Notes: generated by a model from the letters alone, not told the origin. DNA of 64,000 bases from JAABUE01 sp037440925 (GCA_037440925.1 JBBITF010000003.1:53428-117427), one strand, 5' to 3'; counted from the first letter of the stretch, positions 46,439-55,167 are shown. Made by a program: numbers and translations.

Positions 46439-47812
46439 ATGTCTGAACAAACTCGTTTCATCTTAAGTGAAGGCGACTTGCCAAAGTTTTGGTACAACGT
46501 AATGGCCGATAGCCCGTTGCCGCCGACGCCCGTATTGCGCCCAGATACGCTCGAACCGGTCACGCCAGACTTTTTGGCCGCTTTATTTCCGATGGAGTTG
46601 ATCTTGCAAGAGGTCTCCGCCGAGCGTTTCATCGAAATTCCCCAGGAAGTGCGAGAGATTTACAAGTTGTGGAGGCCGACGCCGCTCATCCGCGCCCGGC
46701 GGCTGGAACAGGCGCTTGGCACGCCGGCGCACATCTATTACAAAAATGAGAGTGTCTCCCCGGCTGGCAGTCATAAACCCAACACTGCTGTCGCTCAGGC
46801 ATTCTATAACAAAGCCGCCGGCACAAAGGCGCTCACCACCGAAACCGGCGCCGGCCAATGGGGTTCAGCGCTCTCGCTGGCTTGCAACTTCTTCGATCTC
46901 GACCTGGAAGTATACATGGTCAAGGTCTCGTACCAGCAAAAACCCTATCGCCGCGTGATGATGCACTCTTACGGGGCTCAGGTCTTTGCCAGTCCTACCG
47001 ACCGCACCCACTACGGACGCTCGGTGTTGGCAGCCGATCCGGACAATCCCGGCTCGCTGGGTATCGCCATTTCAGAGGCGGTGGAAGTGGCCGCTACATC
47101 GGGCGGCACGAAGAAGTACAGCCTGGGCTCAGTGTTGAACCACGTACTAATGCACCAAACGGTAATTGGCGAAGAAGCCCTCAAACAAATGGACCTGGCC
47201 GGCGAGTACCCGGATGTGGTCATCGGCTGTGTGGGCGGCGGCTCGAACTTCGCCGGCCTGGCCTACCCCTTCTTACGCGAGAATCTCAAAAATGGACAGC
47301 GCGCGCGCCTGCTGGCTGTGGAGCCAACTGCTGCGCCCTCTATCACAAGAGGAATGTACACTTTCGATTACGGCGATACTGCTAAGATGGCGCCGGTGGT
47401 CAAGATGCACACCCTGGGGCATGACTTCGTCCCGCCTGCCATTCACGCTGGCGGCCTGCGCTATCACGGCATGGCGCCCAGTTTATCGGCCTTTTGCGAC
47501 GCCGGTTTGATTCAGGCAACGGCTGTGCCGCAAAAAGCCACCTTCGAGGCCGCACTCCAATTTGCGCGCGCCGAGGGCATCCTCCCTGCGCCAGAGTCTG
47601 CGCACGCCATTCGCGCTGCCATTGACGAGGCGCTAGAAGCCAAAGCCCAAGGCGAAAAGCGCGTCATCCTCTTCAACCTGTCGGGGCATGGACACTTCGA
47701 CATGGCCGCCTATGAGAACTACCTGCTCGGAAATTTGGAGGATTATGAATATCCTGCCGAAGCGGTCGCGGCGGCTATGGAAAAACTGCCCAGGGTGCAA
47801 ATGCCAGCCTGA
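46439..47812 (+). CDS. trpB2: Tryptophan synthase beta chain, TrpB2 type
   Basis: 457 residues, against about 400 for TrpB1; the longer N-terminus (PLPPTPVLRPDTLEP) is typical of TrpB2. The PLP Lys lies in SPAGSHKPNTAVAQAFYN near residue 110. TETGAGQWGSALS, GSVLNHVLMHQTVIGEEA, GCVGGGSNFAGLAYPF and the late LFNLSGHGHFD complete the fold. TrpB2 converts indole (or Ser plus indole) without needing TrpA. Placed in the Trp T-box operon after trpS. AAAAAGGAG gives the start. Confidence 0.93.
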   Translation: MSEQTRFILSEGDLPKFWYNVMADSPLPPTPVLRPDTLEPVTPDFLAALFPMELILQEVSAERFIEIPQEVREIYKLWRPTPLIRARRLEQALGTPAHIYYKNESVSPAGSHKPNTAVAQAFYNKAAGTKALTTETGAGQWGSALSLACNFFDLDLEVYMVKVSYQQKPYRRVMMHSYGAQVFASPTDRTHYGRSVLAADPDNPGSLGIAISEAVEVAATSGGTKKYSLGSVLNHVLMHQTVIGEEALKQMDLAGEYPDVVIGCVGGGSNFAGLAYPFLRENLKNGQRARLLAVEPTAAPSITRGMYTFDYGDTAKMAPVVKMHTLGHDFVPPAIHAGGLRYHGMAPSLSAFCDAGLIQATAVPQKATFEAALQFARAEGILPAPESAHAIRAAIDEALEAKAQGEKRVILFNLSGHGHFDMAAYENYLLGNLEDYEYPAEAVAAAMEKLPRVQMPA

Positions 47813-47852
47813 TCGTTGCTTCGACCTGCCCTTGCAAACGGGTAAAACCGCT

Positions 47853-47887
47853 AAAGTCCTGTGAACAGCATCACAGGACTTTGTTTT
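47853..47887 (+). terminator. Terminator of the trpS-trpB2 operon
   Basis: AAAGTCCTGTGA / TCACAGGACTTT, a 12-bp perfect stem with a 6-nt loop, then GTTTTG. 40 bp after the trpB2 stop. Confidence 0.85.
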
Positions 47888-47917
47888 GAATGCCGAGCGA
47901 ATCCTCTTCAAAAGCGT

Positions 47918-47923
47918 TATAAT
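47918..47923 (+). promoter_or_regulatory. -10 box 6 nt before a start codon (leaderless)
   Basis: A perfect TATAAT, after which the ATG at 47930 follows in 6 nt with no ribosome site. The -35 region is unclear. Confidence 0.45.
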
Positions 47924-47929
47924 GGAAGT

Positions 47930-48118
47930 ATGGCGCGCAAAATTCGATTGCTGATGGCTATTCTGATTGTGGTCCTCTCCTGCGCTTTGCTGATATGGGG
48001 AATATGGCCCGAAGAGCGGCGAACGCGCATCCAACCGATCCAGCCTACACAGATGCAATTGCCGCCCCCCGCCTCGCTCCTCCCGGACCTCTGGACTGCT
48101 TGCTGGCCCCCGACATGA
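47930..48118 (+). CDS. Small membrane protein
   Basis: 62 residues: basic MARKIRL, a single TM helix (about 8-27, LMAILIVVLSCALLIWGIW), then a Pro/Gln-rich tail. No family recognised. Its stop overlaps the start of the following lipoprotein gene (ATGA at 48115), supporting that it is translated. A -10 box directly before it suggests a leaderless message. Confidence 0.5.
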   Translation: MARKIRLLMAILIVVLSCALLIWGIWPEERRTRIQPIQPTQMQLPPPASLLPDLWTACWPPT

Positions 48119-48903
48119 ATCTACGCCCTTGCCTCTTCTGTCTGCTTGCCCTGAGCGCTATGCTCTCGCTGACGGCTTGCGCTGTCGCCGCTTCGCCGCC
48201 GCTTCAGGAGACCGCTCCTGCCATGGCAGAACTTCCCACTGCTTTGCCTTCTGTCGGGCCGCAAGCCCCCTTATCTGTCACCTCTACGCCGCTTGCCAGT
48301 TCTTCCACTGCTCTTCCGCCTTCGTTAGCCCCGACGATGACGCTTCTTCCACAGGCGGCCATCCTCGAAACCCGTCGTCTGACGCTCGAATTTCCGCCAC
48401 GGATGCGCGCCGGCGATTCCAGCCGCATCCGTCTACAACTGGAAGTAGACGAACAGGGCAACCTCACCCCCACCGCCGTTGTGGAAGGCAACGTGGTGGT
48501 TGGTGAAACAATCGCCTTGCCCAACCTGTACGATACCCATCGGGTCTTGGCCGAAGCGCGCCTGGATATGGCGGGCATAACAGTCAGCCCGCCAGGCACC
48601 ATCAGCGAAACGCTCCAGCCGGGTTTGCCGGTTGTCTTTTACTGGAGTGTGCGGCCAGATGCGCCAGGTCGCTACCAGGGTACCGCCTGGCTACACTTGC
48701 GCTTCATTCCCCTGGCAGGTGGAGAAGAAAGCCGTATTCCCATTTCGGTGCAATTTGTGGACATCGAAGCGCGGTCCTTCTTTGGCTTATCGGGGGGTGC
48801 AGCGCGCGGCATTGGCACAATCGGCTCTGCGATTGGCGCAGTGTTGGGTTTTCCCTTCGTAGATGACCTGCTCAAATGGCTATGGCGCCGTCGCAAGAAG
48901 TGA
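48115..48903 (+). CDS. Putative lipoprotein of unknown function
   Basis: 262 residues. The signal peptide and lipobox LTAC (about residues 19-22) indicate lipid attachment. A Ser/Thr/Pro-rich linker (about 35-80) and then a beta-rich soluble domain (about 85-215) with VGETIALPNLYDTHRVLAEAR follow. Near the C-terminus a Gly-rich helix (GAARGIGTIGSAIGAVLGF) and basic WLWRRRKK end suggest membrane contact. Not matched to a family. Coupled to the small membrane gene upstream. Confidence 0.65.
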   Translation: MNLRPCLFCLLALSAMLSLTACAVAASPPLQETAPAMAELPTALPSVGPQAPLSVTSTPLASSSTALPPSLAPTMTLLPQAAILETRRLTLEFPPRMRAGDSSRIRLQLEVDEQGNLTPTAVVEGNVVVGETIALPNLYDTHRVLAEARLDMAGITVSPPGTISETLQPGLPVVFYWSVRPDAPGRYQGTAWLHLRFIPLAGGEESRIPISVQFVDIEARSFFGLSGGAARGIGTIGSAIGAVLGFPFVDDLLKWLWRRRKK

Positions 48904-48964
48904 CTGCCTGTTGTCAGGGCTTTTCAGTTGAGATTTTCTGTTTTTGCAGTGGAGGCAATAAAAC

Positions 48965-48988
48965 AAAAGCCCCTTTATAGGGGCTTTT
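48965..48988. terminator. Bidirectional terminator
   Basis: AAAAGCCCC-TTTATA-GGGGCTTTT has A- and T-tracts on both sides. It can end the lipoprotein transcript (plus) and the tRNA-Asp transcript (minus). Confidence 0.8.
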
Positions 48989-49017
48989 ATGTTCAGGGGA
49001 TATAAGCCTTGCACAGG

Positions 49018-49090
49018 CGGCCCCGACGGGATTCGAACCCGCGATCTTGGCCTTGACAGGGCCACATGTTAACCGCTACACCACGGGACC
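49018..49090 (-). tRNA. tRNA-Asp (GTC)
   Basis: Cloverleaf on the minus strand: acceptor GGTCCCG/CGGGGCC, anticodon stem TGGCC/GGCCA with loop CTGTCAA giving anticodon GTC, and the T arm with TTCGAAT. The discriminator is G and CCA is not encoded. It is followed on the minus strand by the terminator at 48965-48988. Confidence 0.95.
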
Positions 49091-49133
49091 AGTTTTCGAG
49101 CGGGAAGTAGTTTATCATACCCCTGCCTTGATG

Positions 49134-50276
49134 TCAATATGCATAGTCTGAATACAAGGCCGGGTCGGTGGGGGTCAAGCCAGAGGGATCGTGGATGTAT
49201 ACCCAATCGCCTTCTACAGCCCAGTTGAATAACCAGTGTGAATCGCCTACCGACAGATTGACGCAGCCGTGAGATTGTGGGTAGCCAAAGCGCGTGCGCC
49301 AATAGGCGCCATGCAAAGCCCGCGCCCCATCGTAATACATCGTCCAAGGGACGTTATCCAGGTAGTAAAAATCCGTCGGGTCGTTATTGCGCATGGTTTC
49401 GGTTTCTTTCTTCTGGGTAATTTGGAACAGGCCCGGTTTCGTCCAAAACGGTTCCATGCCGCTGGCAATGACGGTGGCAAAGATCAGTTGACGGTTCTCG
49501 TACACGGCCAGGGTCTGTTCGGCCAGGTTGACCTCGATCCAGCGGTTGTTGGTCACGCCCTGGGGCGGGGTGGTATTGACGTTCACCTGTGCCACCTTGC
49601 GCGCTTCTACCCAGCGCCCTGGGCCGATGAAGTTCCAATCTGCGCCCTCTACATTCAAAGTGGCGTAGATTTGAATCACAGTATAGGGGTTGAGCCATTC
49701 GCCGCTGTTGGGCGTACTGTAACCAGGGCCGACTTTGACCGGAATTTGCTCGAACGGCCAGCCAAAGTCGTTTCGCGGCGTAGAACGGAACAGCAATCCC
49801 TGAAAGGCCGAAATTTCTCCCACGCGCGCACCTTTGCCCGGAATCCAACCGCCATTCTGCATGAGGTAATACACACCTGCCTGGTCCCACATGTCAATGT
49901 AGGAAATGTACACAAAGCCAGGCGGAAACTGGTTGACGCCGTTGCCTCTTTCGCCAGGCGAGCTATAAATAGGGACGTAATCCTTCTCCAGTTTGAAGTA
50001 GCGGTAGGGAAGTTGGGTCAAGGACGGGTCAGGTTTGTAGGCTGGCAACGGGCGCGGCGGGATGGTCAGCCCCAATTTAGCCAGTTTTGTCAGGTATTGG
50101 GACGGACCAAGCGGCAAGCAATCCTCTGGCGTTTGCAAGTAGGCAGCCGGCGCACATATTACCGCTCCGCTGTCAGTTTCGTTAGGCGGAGGCGTCTCTT
50201 GCGCCGATACTATGGGAACAGGCAGAGCAACTGCCAGCAGGTAAAGGGCAATCAAAAGGAAGGTTATTTTTCTCAT
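49134..50276 (-). CDS. L,D-transpeptidase (YkuD), secreted
   Basis: 380 residues. Signal peptide (about 1-25, ending VSAQ). The C-terminal YkuD domain (about 240-365) has HGAYWR and SHGCVNLS, with the catalytic His and Cys. The middle region lacks a recognised domain. It should make 3-3 or other cross-links in peptidoglycan or attach proteins to it, outside the membrane. The M14 peptidase gene is just upstream on the same strand. Confidence 0.9.
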   Translation of the reverse strand: MRKITFLLIALYLLAVALPVPIVSAQETPPPNETDSGAVICAPAAYLQTPEDCLPLGPSQYLTKLAKLGLTIPPRPLPAYKPDPSLTQLPYRYFKLEKDYVPIYSSPGERGNGVNQFPPGFVYISYIDMWDQAGVYYLMQNGGWIPGKGARVGEISAFQGLLFRSTPRNDFGWPFEQIPVKVGPGYSTPNSGEWLNPYTVIQIYATLNVEGADWNFIGPGRWVEARKVAQVNVNTTPPQGVTNNRWIEVNLAEQTLAVYENRQLIFATVIASGMEPFWTKPGLFQITQKKETETMRNNDPTDFYYLDNVPWTMYYDGARALHGAYWRTRFGYPQSHGCVNLSVGDSHWLFNWAVEGDWVYIHDPSGLTPTDPALYSDYAY

Positions 50277-50313
50277 AATGTGCGTCTCTAGAGCGCGGAT
50301 TATAGCACGACCG

Positions 50314-51285
50314 CTAGGGCTGCCAGTTCAGCAGGACTTTCAAGGCTTTCAGATTTTGGCTGAAATCAGTATCGCGGTGATTGCGCAGTTCCATGTCCAC
50401 GGCATTAGCGCCCAACGAGACGGCGTAATCGGCCAGGGTGCCGGTGTAGACACAGCCGGTGTCAATGGGCGGGAAAGGATATTTGGTCACTTTAGCCAGC
50501 GCTTTGGCCAATTCAATCGAACCTTCCTCCCAGGGCTCTCCACCTGGAAAGATGCCCAGCGCTGCGCTATGGTAACTGATGAGGGCAACGACTCTATGGC
50601 TGGACAGAAAATTCATCACCGCGCGCGTCTCCGGTTCGGAGCCGGGACCGCTTCCACTGGTGGTAGGCGTGTAATCCCAACAGCCGTCGCGGTCCCATTC
50701 TGCTTGCCAGTTTTCAGGAAAATTGCGGTTCAGGTCTACGCCGTGGTCGTTGACACGTCCATTGATCGTATGAGCGCGCGCGTCGCCGTCGGGGTTCATG
50801 TTTCGCAGGATGAACAAGGTCGTATCGCTGGGGATGATCTCAGGATGCTTATTGATGTAGATAATCAACTCGTCAGCCAATGCAATCGTGTTCCATTCAT
50901 AGCCGCCGTGAATGCCGGCTACAATCATCACTTGTTTTTCACCCTGTCCAAAGGTATATACTTCCAGCGGCCGGCTGGATACGGAATACCCAATGATGAT
51001 TGGTCGAGGGCCATTTTCCAGCACAAATGCCGTTGGCGTAAAAACGACAATGGAAGTTGCTAAGGGGTTGGGGGTAACTGTAGGTAAGTAATAAATTTGC
51101 GGCGGCGGCGTGGAGGTGGGGCTGCTGACGGGCGCCAGAGACAGGTCGAGCGAGGAGGAAACATCAGGCTGCTGGCCGGCAAGGTAAAACGTCATCCCTG
51201 CCAGGAAGCCAAACAGCCCTATAACGTTCAATCCCCAAAGGGCGGTCACCAACCATAGGCTAGATTGGGGGCGGCCGCGTTTCAT
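50314..51285 (-). CDS. Membrane-anchored M14-type zinc carboxypeptidase
   Basis: 323 residues. One N-terminal TM helix (about 12-34) and a Ser/Thr/Pro linker. The M14 zinc set is visible: HGGYEW (HxxE, near residue 125), a third ligand in SYHS (near 240), plus NPDG, GVDLNRNFP and the catalytic Glu in VDMELRNH (near 300). Hydrolyses peptide or cell-wall amide bonds outside the cell. Starts 1 bp from the cinA stop, so cotranscribed with cinA. Confidence 0.87.
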   Translation of the reverse strand: MKRGRPQSSLWLVTALWGLNVIGLFGFLAGMTFYLAGQQPDVSSSLDLSLAPVSSPTSTPPPQIYYLPTVTPNPLATSIVVFTPTAFVLENGPRPIIIGYSVSSRPLEVYTFGQGEKQVMIVAGIHGGYEWNTIALADELIIYINKHPEIIPSDTTLFILRNMNPDGDARAHTINGRVNDHGVDLNRNFPENWQAEWDRDGCWDYTPTTSGSGPGSEPETRAVMNFLSSHRVVALISYHSAALGIFPGGEPWEEGSIELAKALAKVTKYPFPPIDTGCVYTGTLADYAVSLGANAVDMELRNHRDTDFSQNLKALKVLLNWQP

Positions 51286-52470
51286 TTACTCGTTTTTCTC
51301 CGCCCTGCGGCGCAGCCAATTGAGCGCCAGGTTCACAGCCCAGCGGGGAAGCAAAGCAGGATGGCCGCCAAAAGAAAGTTGCCTTTCTTGGTTCCCCTCT
51401 GGAGTCAAAAGCGCCATTTCTACGGTTTTTGTTTCGGGGAAGGCGGCAATGCCCAAAGCGGCGCGGGCGTTATGCTGGGACTGCAATTTTTTCAAAACGG
51501 TAGATAGTTCTCCCGGCTTCGTCTCGATGACTTCGACGGCAATCAGATTCGGCGCCGTAGCGTTGGCGAGACGGCGCTTTAGGCTGCCTCCCAGGCCTGC
51601 TTCCGCGGCCACCAGGTTCCAGGTCCGGTTGGAGGCGGCGCGCAGGGCGGCGGCCTCGAGGGTGTCCTCGTCGGCGCCGAAGATCACCGTCCCCAGCCGG
51701 CTGCGTATCTGCATTTCCACGTCGGCAATCATTTGGTCGGCTTCGGCTTCGGTGGCGGCTTTGGCAGCAATGCGGATGTCCACAATGCCGGTATGCGCAG
51801 CCAGGCCGATAGTGGGGTTAGCCAGCCTCTCAAAGTCGCCAATCTTTTCATCTATATCCGCTTCTGGCACGCCGGCTGTATGCAACAGGCGAACTTTGAT
51901 GATGTGGTCGAGATGATAGCGCTTTTGCAAGTAGGGGATGACTGCCTCATGCAACAGATATTCCATCTCTTTTGGCACACCGGGCAGGCAAATGACGGCG
52001 CCGGCCCCCCTTCCTGGGACCTCTCTCTGGGGAGAATGAGCGTTGAACTCCATGATGAACGCCGGTGCCGTTCCCACCGGGTTTTTGATTCCCAGCGCGC
52101 CTATTGGCAGGTATGCCTGCCGCTTTTGGTTTTCGCTCGGCGCTCGCCCATAACGGGTGATGATTTCGAGAATTTGGTCCCACAGCTCGGGGCGGAATTC
52201 TGTCTCTACATCGAAAGCGCGTGCCACCGCCTCGCGGGTCGGATCATCTACCGTAGGGCCAAGGCCGCCTGTGGTGATGATAATGTCGGCGCGCAACATA
52301 GACTGGCGAATGGCGTCGGCGATGCGCTCGACGTTGTCGCCGATGGTGATGGTGCGGTAAAGGTCAACACCCAGGCCGCGCAGGGCGCGGGCGATGTAGC
52401 GGGTGTTGGTATCTACGATTTCGCCAAGGAGGATTTCGGTTCCAATGGTGATGATTTCAGCGGAGGGCAT
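51286..52470 (-). CDS. cinA: CinA family protein with degenerate C-terminal domain
   Basis: 394 residues. The N-terminal MoCF-like domain (about 1-170) is intact: EIITIGTEILLGEIVDTNT, TTGGLGPTVDD near residue 66. This part has ADP-ribose pyrophosphatase-type activity in studied homologues. The C-terminal PncC domain, which normally carries AESCTGG for NMN deamidation, here reads AAEAGLGGSL near residue 278; the nucleophile Ser and Thr are gone. The deamidase half is therefore probably inactive. The ATG at 52470 has no strong ribosome site. Confidence 0.9.
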   Translation of the reverse strand: MPSAEIITIGTEILLGEIVDTNTRYIARALRGLGVDLYRTITIGDNVERIADAIRQSMLRADIIITTGGLGPTVDDPTREAVARAFDVETEFRPELWDQILEIITRYGRAPSENQKRQAYLPIGALGIKNPVGTAPAFIMEFNAHSPQREVPGRGAGAVICLPGVPKEMEYLLHEAVIPYLQKRYHLDHIIKVRLLHTAGVPEADIDEKIGDFERLANPTIGLAAHTGIVDIRIAAKAATEAEADQMIADVEMQIRSRLGTVIFGADEDTLEAAALRAASNRTWNLVAAEAGLGGSLKRRLANATAPNLIAVEVIETKPGELSTVLKKLQSQHNARAALGIAAFPETKTVEMALLTPEGNQERQLSFGGHPALLPRWAVNLALNWLRRRAEKNE

Positions 52471-52480
52471 GGGGAGGTGC

Positions 52481-52526
52481 CAGTGACCGGTAATCAGTAA
52501 TCAGTGAAGTGATCAGTGAGCAGTGG
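52481..52526. repeat. AATCAGTGATCAGTG-type repeat spacer
   Basis: TAATCAGTAATCAGTGAAGT and GATCAGTGAGCAGTGG fill the gap between the FAD oxidase and cinA. It is a third word set of the same spacer style as the GTGTACC and GCGTAAT repeats. Confidence 0.7.
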
Positions 52527-53684
52527 TTAGACCACATTGTACTCCCGAATCAGGCGGCCTTCGCTAAAACGCGCCAGGTCGAGCATGGAAACGTCCAGGG
52601 TTCGGAATTCGCCATCCAGGATGAGTTCGCTCATCAGTTTACCGGCGACGGGGCCGTGCATGAAGCCGTGACCGGAAAAACCGCCCACGACCAAGAATCC
52701 CTCGACAGGCGTCCTGCCAAAGAAGGGATGAGCGTCGGGGGTAACCTCGTACAAGCCGGCCCAATGAGAAACCATGCCTGCTTTTTCGACCAGCGGCAAA
52801 CGCGCGATGGCCGCTTCCAGGTTGACCAGTTCGAAGTCTTCGTCCACGTTTTGGTCGAAGCCGTGCTTTTCGTTGGGGTTCGACATACCAATCAAGAGGC
52901 CTTCCCCTTCACGATGAAAATAAAGCGATTGAGCAAAATCAATCACGAAAGGCAAATCGGCAGGAATTTCGGGCAGGGGAGTGGTAGTAAACATTTGCCG
53001 CCGCAGAGCCGTGATGGGAATGTCTACGCCGGCCATTTTTCCGATCAAGCCCGCCCAAGGGCCAGCGGCATTGAGGACCAATGGAGTGGCAACATGGCCC
53101 TGGTTCGTCTCCACGCCTGTTATTTTCCCGTTTTCGACCTTTATCCCGGTCACTTCGACATTGTTGAACGATTTACCTCCCAGCCGCGCTGCGGCGCTGA
53201 TGTAACCATTGACTACGCTATTGGGGTCCACCAGGCCGTCTCTCTGATGGAAGGTAGCGCCAAGCGCGTCTTCGAGGTGGAAAAGCGGCAGGCGTTTTCG
53301 AACTTCGTCGCCATCCAGCCATTGGGTGCCAACGCCGAGGCTATTTTGTAGAGTTACATTATGCTGAAAAGCAACATAATCTCTCTCGTTGGTGCAAAGG
53401 ATGAGATAACCGCATTGACGATAGTCAATGTCTTGCCCGATTTCCTCCTTGAAGCGTTCGAGCATGGGCAGGCTTTCCAACGAGAGTTTGATATTGATCT
53501 CAGTGGAAAACTGATAGCGCACGCCGCCTGCGCAGCGCCCGGTGGCGCCCTGACCAAAGAATTCTTCCTTTTCGAGCAGAATAGCGTTCTTCTGCCCGCG
53601 CGCTGCCAGGTGATAGAGTGTGCTGGCGCCCATCACCCCGCCGCCGATAATGACGATGTCTGCTGTGTTCGGTAACATGTTCAT
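52527..53684 (-). CDS. FAD-dependent amine/sarcosine oxidase-type enzyme
   Basis: 385 residues of the DAO superfamily. FAD motif IVIIGGGVMGASTLYHLA (residues about 10-27), GQGATGRCAGGVRYQ near 48 and the C-terminal GGFSGHGFMHGPVAG near 340 match sarcosine oxidase beta / glycine oxidase-like proteins. It oxidises an N-substituted or secondary amino acid; the substrate is not told. The ornithine-cyclodeaminase-like gene upstream and the amino-acid importer suggest amino-acid use. Confidence 0.88.
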   Translation of the reverse strand: MNMLPNTADIVIIGGGVMGASTLYHLAARGQKNAILLEKEEFFGQGATGRCAGGVRYQFSTEINIKLSLESLPMLERFKEEIGQDIDYRQCGYLILCTNERDYVAFQHNVTLQNSLGVGTQWLDGDEVRKRLPLFHLEDALGATFHQRDGLVDPNSVVNGYISAAARLGGKSFNNVEVTGIKVENGKITGVETNQGHVATPLVLNAAGPWAGLIGKMAGVDIPITALRRQMFTTTPLPEIPADLPFVIDFAQSLYFHREGEGLLIGMSNPNEKHGFDQNVDEDFELVNLEAAIARLPLVEKAGMVSHWAGLYEVTPDAHPFFGRTPVEGFLVVGGFSGHGFMHGPVAGKLMSELILDGEFRTLDVSMLDLARFSEGRLIREYNVV

Positions 53685-53720
53685 TGCTTTTCTTGATAAT
53701 TTACGTCCATGTAATCTTTA

Positions 53721-54062
53721 TCATGCGCTGATCTCAACGCTTTCTTGCCAGATTCGTTGCACGAAAGGGTCACCTTTGCTCAAACGAGACTGGATTTCGG
53801 CTTGTGTGTAAACCAGCAAATCTACGCCATAGCGCAAATCGAAATAGGGTAAGAAAGTCAGGATACGGCGGTGAGGGTCGTTCTCTGGGAAGTGGTCTAG
53901 CACAATGAGGATATCTGCATCGCTCGTAGCGGTGTAGTCATTGCGCGCAAGCGAACCGAACAGCCGTATCGAAACAACCTCCGGATGTCGTTTTTTGATT
54001 TGACGGGCGATTTGTTTGATGCGCCTTAACAAGGCATTACGATCTGGGTATATAATCTTCAC
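53721..54062 (-). CDS. Orphan minimal nucleotidyltransferase (MNT)
   Basis: 113 residues from the GTG at 54062. GSLARNDYTATSDAD matches GS-x10-D-x-D, followed by ILIVLDHF and a later VDLLVYT acidic strand. An upstream ATG at 54173 is in frame, but those residues translate the decayed HEPN gene out of frame, so the GTG, which overlaps the HEPN remnant's stop by 26 bp, is the natural start. It is the antitoxin-type half of a HEPN-MNT pair whose HEPN half is broken. Confidence 0.8.
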   Translation of the reverse strand: MKIIYPDRNALLRRIKQIARQIKKRHPEVVSIRLFGSLARNDYTATSDADILIVLDHFPENDPHRRILTFLPYFDLRYGVDLLVYTQAEIQSRLSKGDPFVQRIWQESVEISA

Positions 54063-54177
54063 AGAATTGGATGATGACGATAGCGACATCAATGGCCTCT
54101 TTTGCCTTTTCCAGGTTGAAATAATCGGCTGGCTTGCCTTCCGCAAAGCCGTTTGGATATTGTTCCTTTTCATCTCC
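54037..54177 (-). pseudogene. C-terminal fragment of a HEPN-domain gene
   Basis: Reading from 54177 in the +1 shifted frame gives about 46 codons starting at the ornithine-cyclodeaminase stop, with QYPNGFAEGKPADYFNLEKA and the end IIQFCEDYIPRS then stop. This is the typical C-terminal end of HEPN (PF05168) proteins (YPNGF.EG.P...Y...A...A). The N-terminal part and the start are missing. The gene has been cut by rearrangement next to the OCD gene. Confidence 0.7.
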
Positions 54178-55167
54178 TTACCAATTTACCGTTTGTCCAA
54201 GCCCCATTTTATCAGCATTCTGCAGCGCCAGTTGTGCGGCTATCGCGTCCTGCACGGCCAGGCCCACCGATTTGAAATAAGTTACCTGTTCTGGCGATTG
54301 CCTTCCGGTTTTACGCCCCAGCACAATTTCACCCAGTTCAGCGTGGATGTGATTTTCGTCAAACAGGCCGGCGCGGATGGGCTGAATCAGGTCGCCGCTT
54401 TCGGCCAAAACAGCCGAGCGTGAATCGACCACTACCAGCGCGCGGGCAAGCGTCCTGGCAGGTATCTCCTGCATGTCTGGCAGGTACGACCCAATAGCGC
54501 TGATGTGGACGCCCGGCTTCAAGTGTTCGTCATCGAAGACCGGCGTTTTAGACGTCGTTGCAGTGCAAATGATGTCTGCATCCTTGACCGCTTGTTGGGA
54601 ATTTGTCGCTACGCTGACATCTTGGGGGACCTCCCCCCGCCCGGCCATTTCTGCCGCCAGGACTTCTGCCCGTTGTATGGACGTGTCGCACACCCAAACC
54701 TTTTCGATTCTTCTCACGCTGCAAGCGGCTTCCATTTGTGAGCGCCCCTGCCCCCCTGCGCCGAATACCGCTAACACCTTGCTATCGGGGCGCGCCAGCA
54801 AATCAATAGCGGCGCCGCTGGCAGCGCCGGTGCGGATGGCGGTGAGAGACGAGCCTTCGAGCAATGCCAGTGGCCGCCCCGAATCCGCTTCCAGGACCAG
54901 CATGGCTGCCTGGATGAAGGCCAGTCCACGTTGAGGATTACCGGGGAAGAGGGAAACAATTTTGACGGCTAACGCGTCTCCTTGCTCAGTTTGGACGAAG
55001 GCCGGCATGAACAAGGTGGCTGCATCGTGTTTTGGGACGGGTAAACGTGTCCGTAACGGCATCTCGGCTTTCCCGTCGGAGAGCGAAGCGTAGGCGCGTT
55101 TCATGGCTTCGATGGCCTCGCGCATGGGCAAGGCTTTGCAAACGTCGGCGGCGTTTAGAATGAGCAT
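54178..55167 (-). CDS. Ornithine cyclodeaminase / mu-crystallin family
   Basis: 329 residues. Rossmann motif VFGAGGQGRSQMEA near residue 134, followed by TRTGAASGAAIDLLA, DIICTATTSKTPVFD and GSYLPDMQEIP. These place it in the OCD/mu-crystallin family, members of which include ornithine cyclodeaminase, alanine dehydrogenase and ketimine reductase. The exact reaction cannot be fixed. It runs out right at the HEPN remnant. A terminator at 55222 separates it from livF. Confidence 0.88.
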   Translation of the reverse strand: MLILNAADVCKALPMREAIEAMKRAYASLSDGKAEMPLRTRLPVPKHDAATLFMPAFVQTEQGDALAVKIVSLFPGNPQRGLAFIQAAMLVLEADSGRPLALLEGSSLTAIRTGAASGAAIDLLARPDSKVLAVFGAGGQGRSQMEAACSVRRIEKVWVCDTSIQRAEVLAAEMAGRGEVPQDVSVATNSQQAVKDADIICTATTSKTPVFDDEHLKPGVHISAIGSYLPDMQEIPARTLARALVVVDSRSAVLAESGDLIQPIRAGLFDENHIHAELGEIVLGRKTGRQSPEQVTYFKSVGLAVQDAIAAQLALQNADKMGLGQTVNW

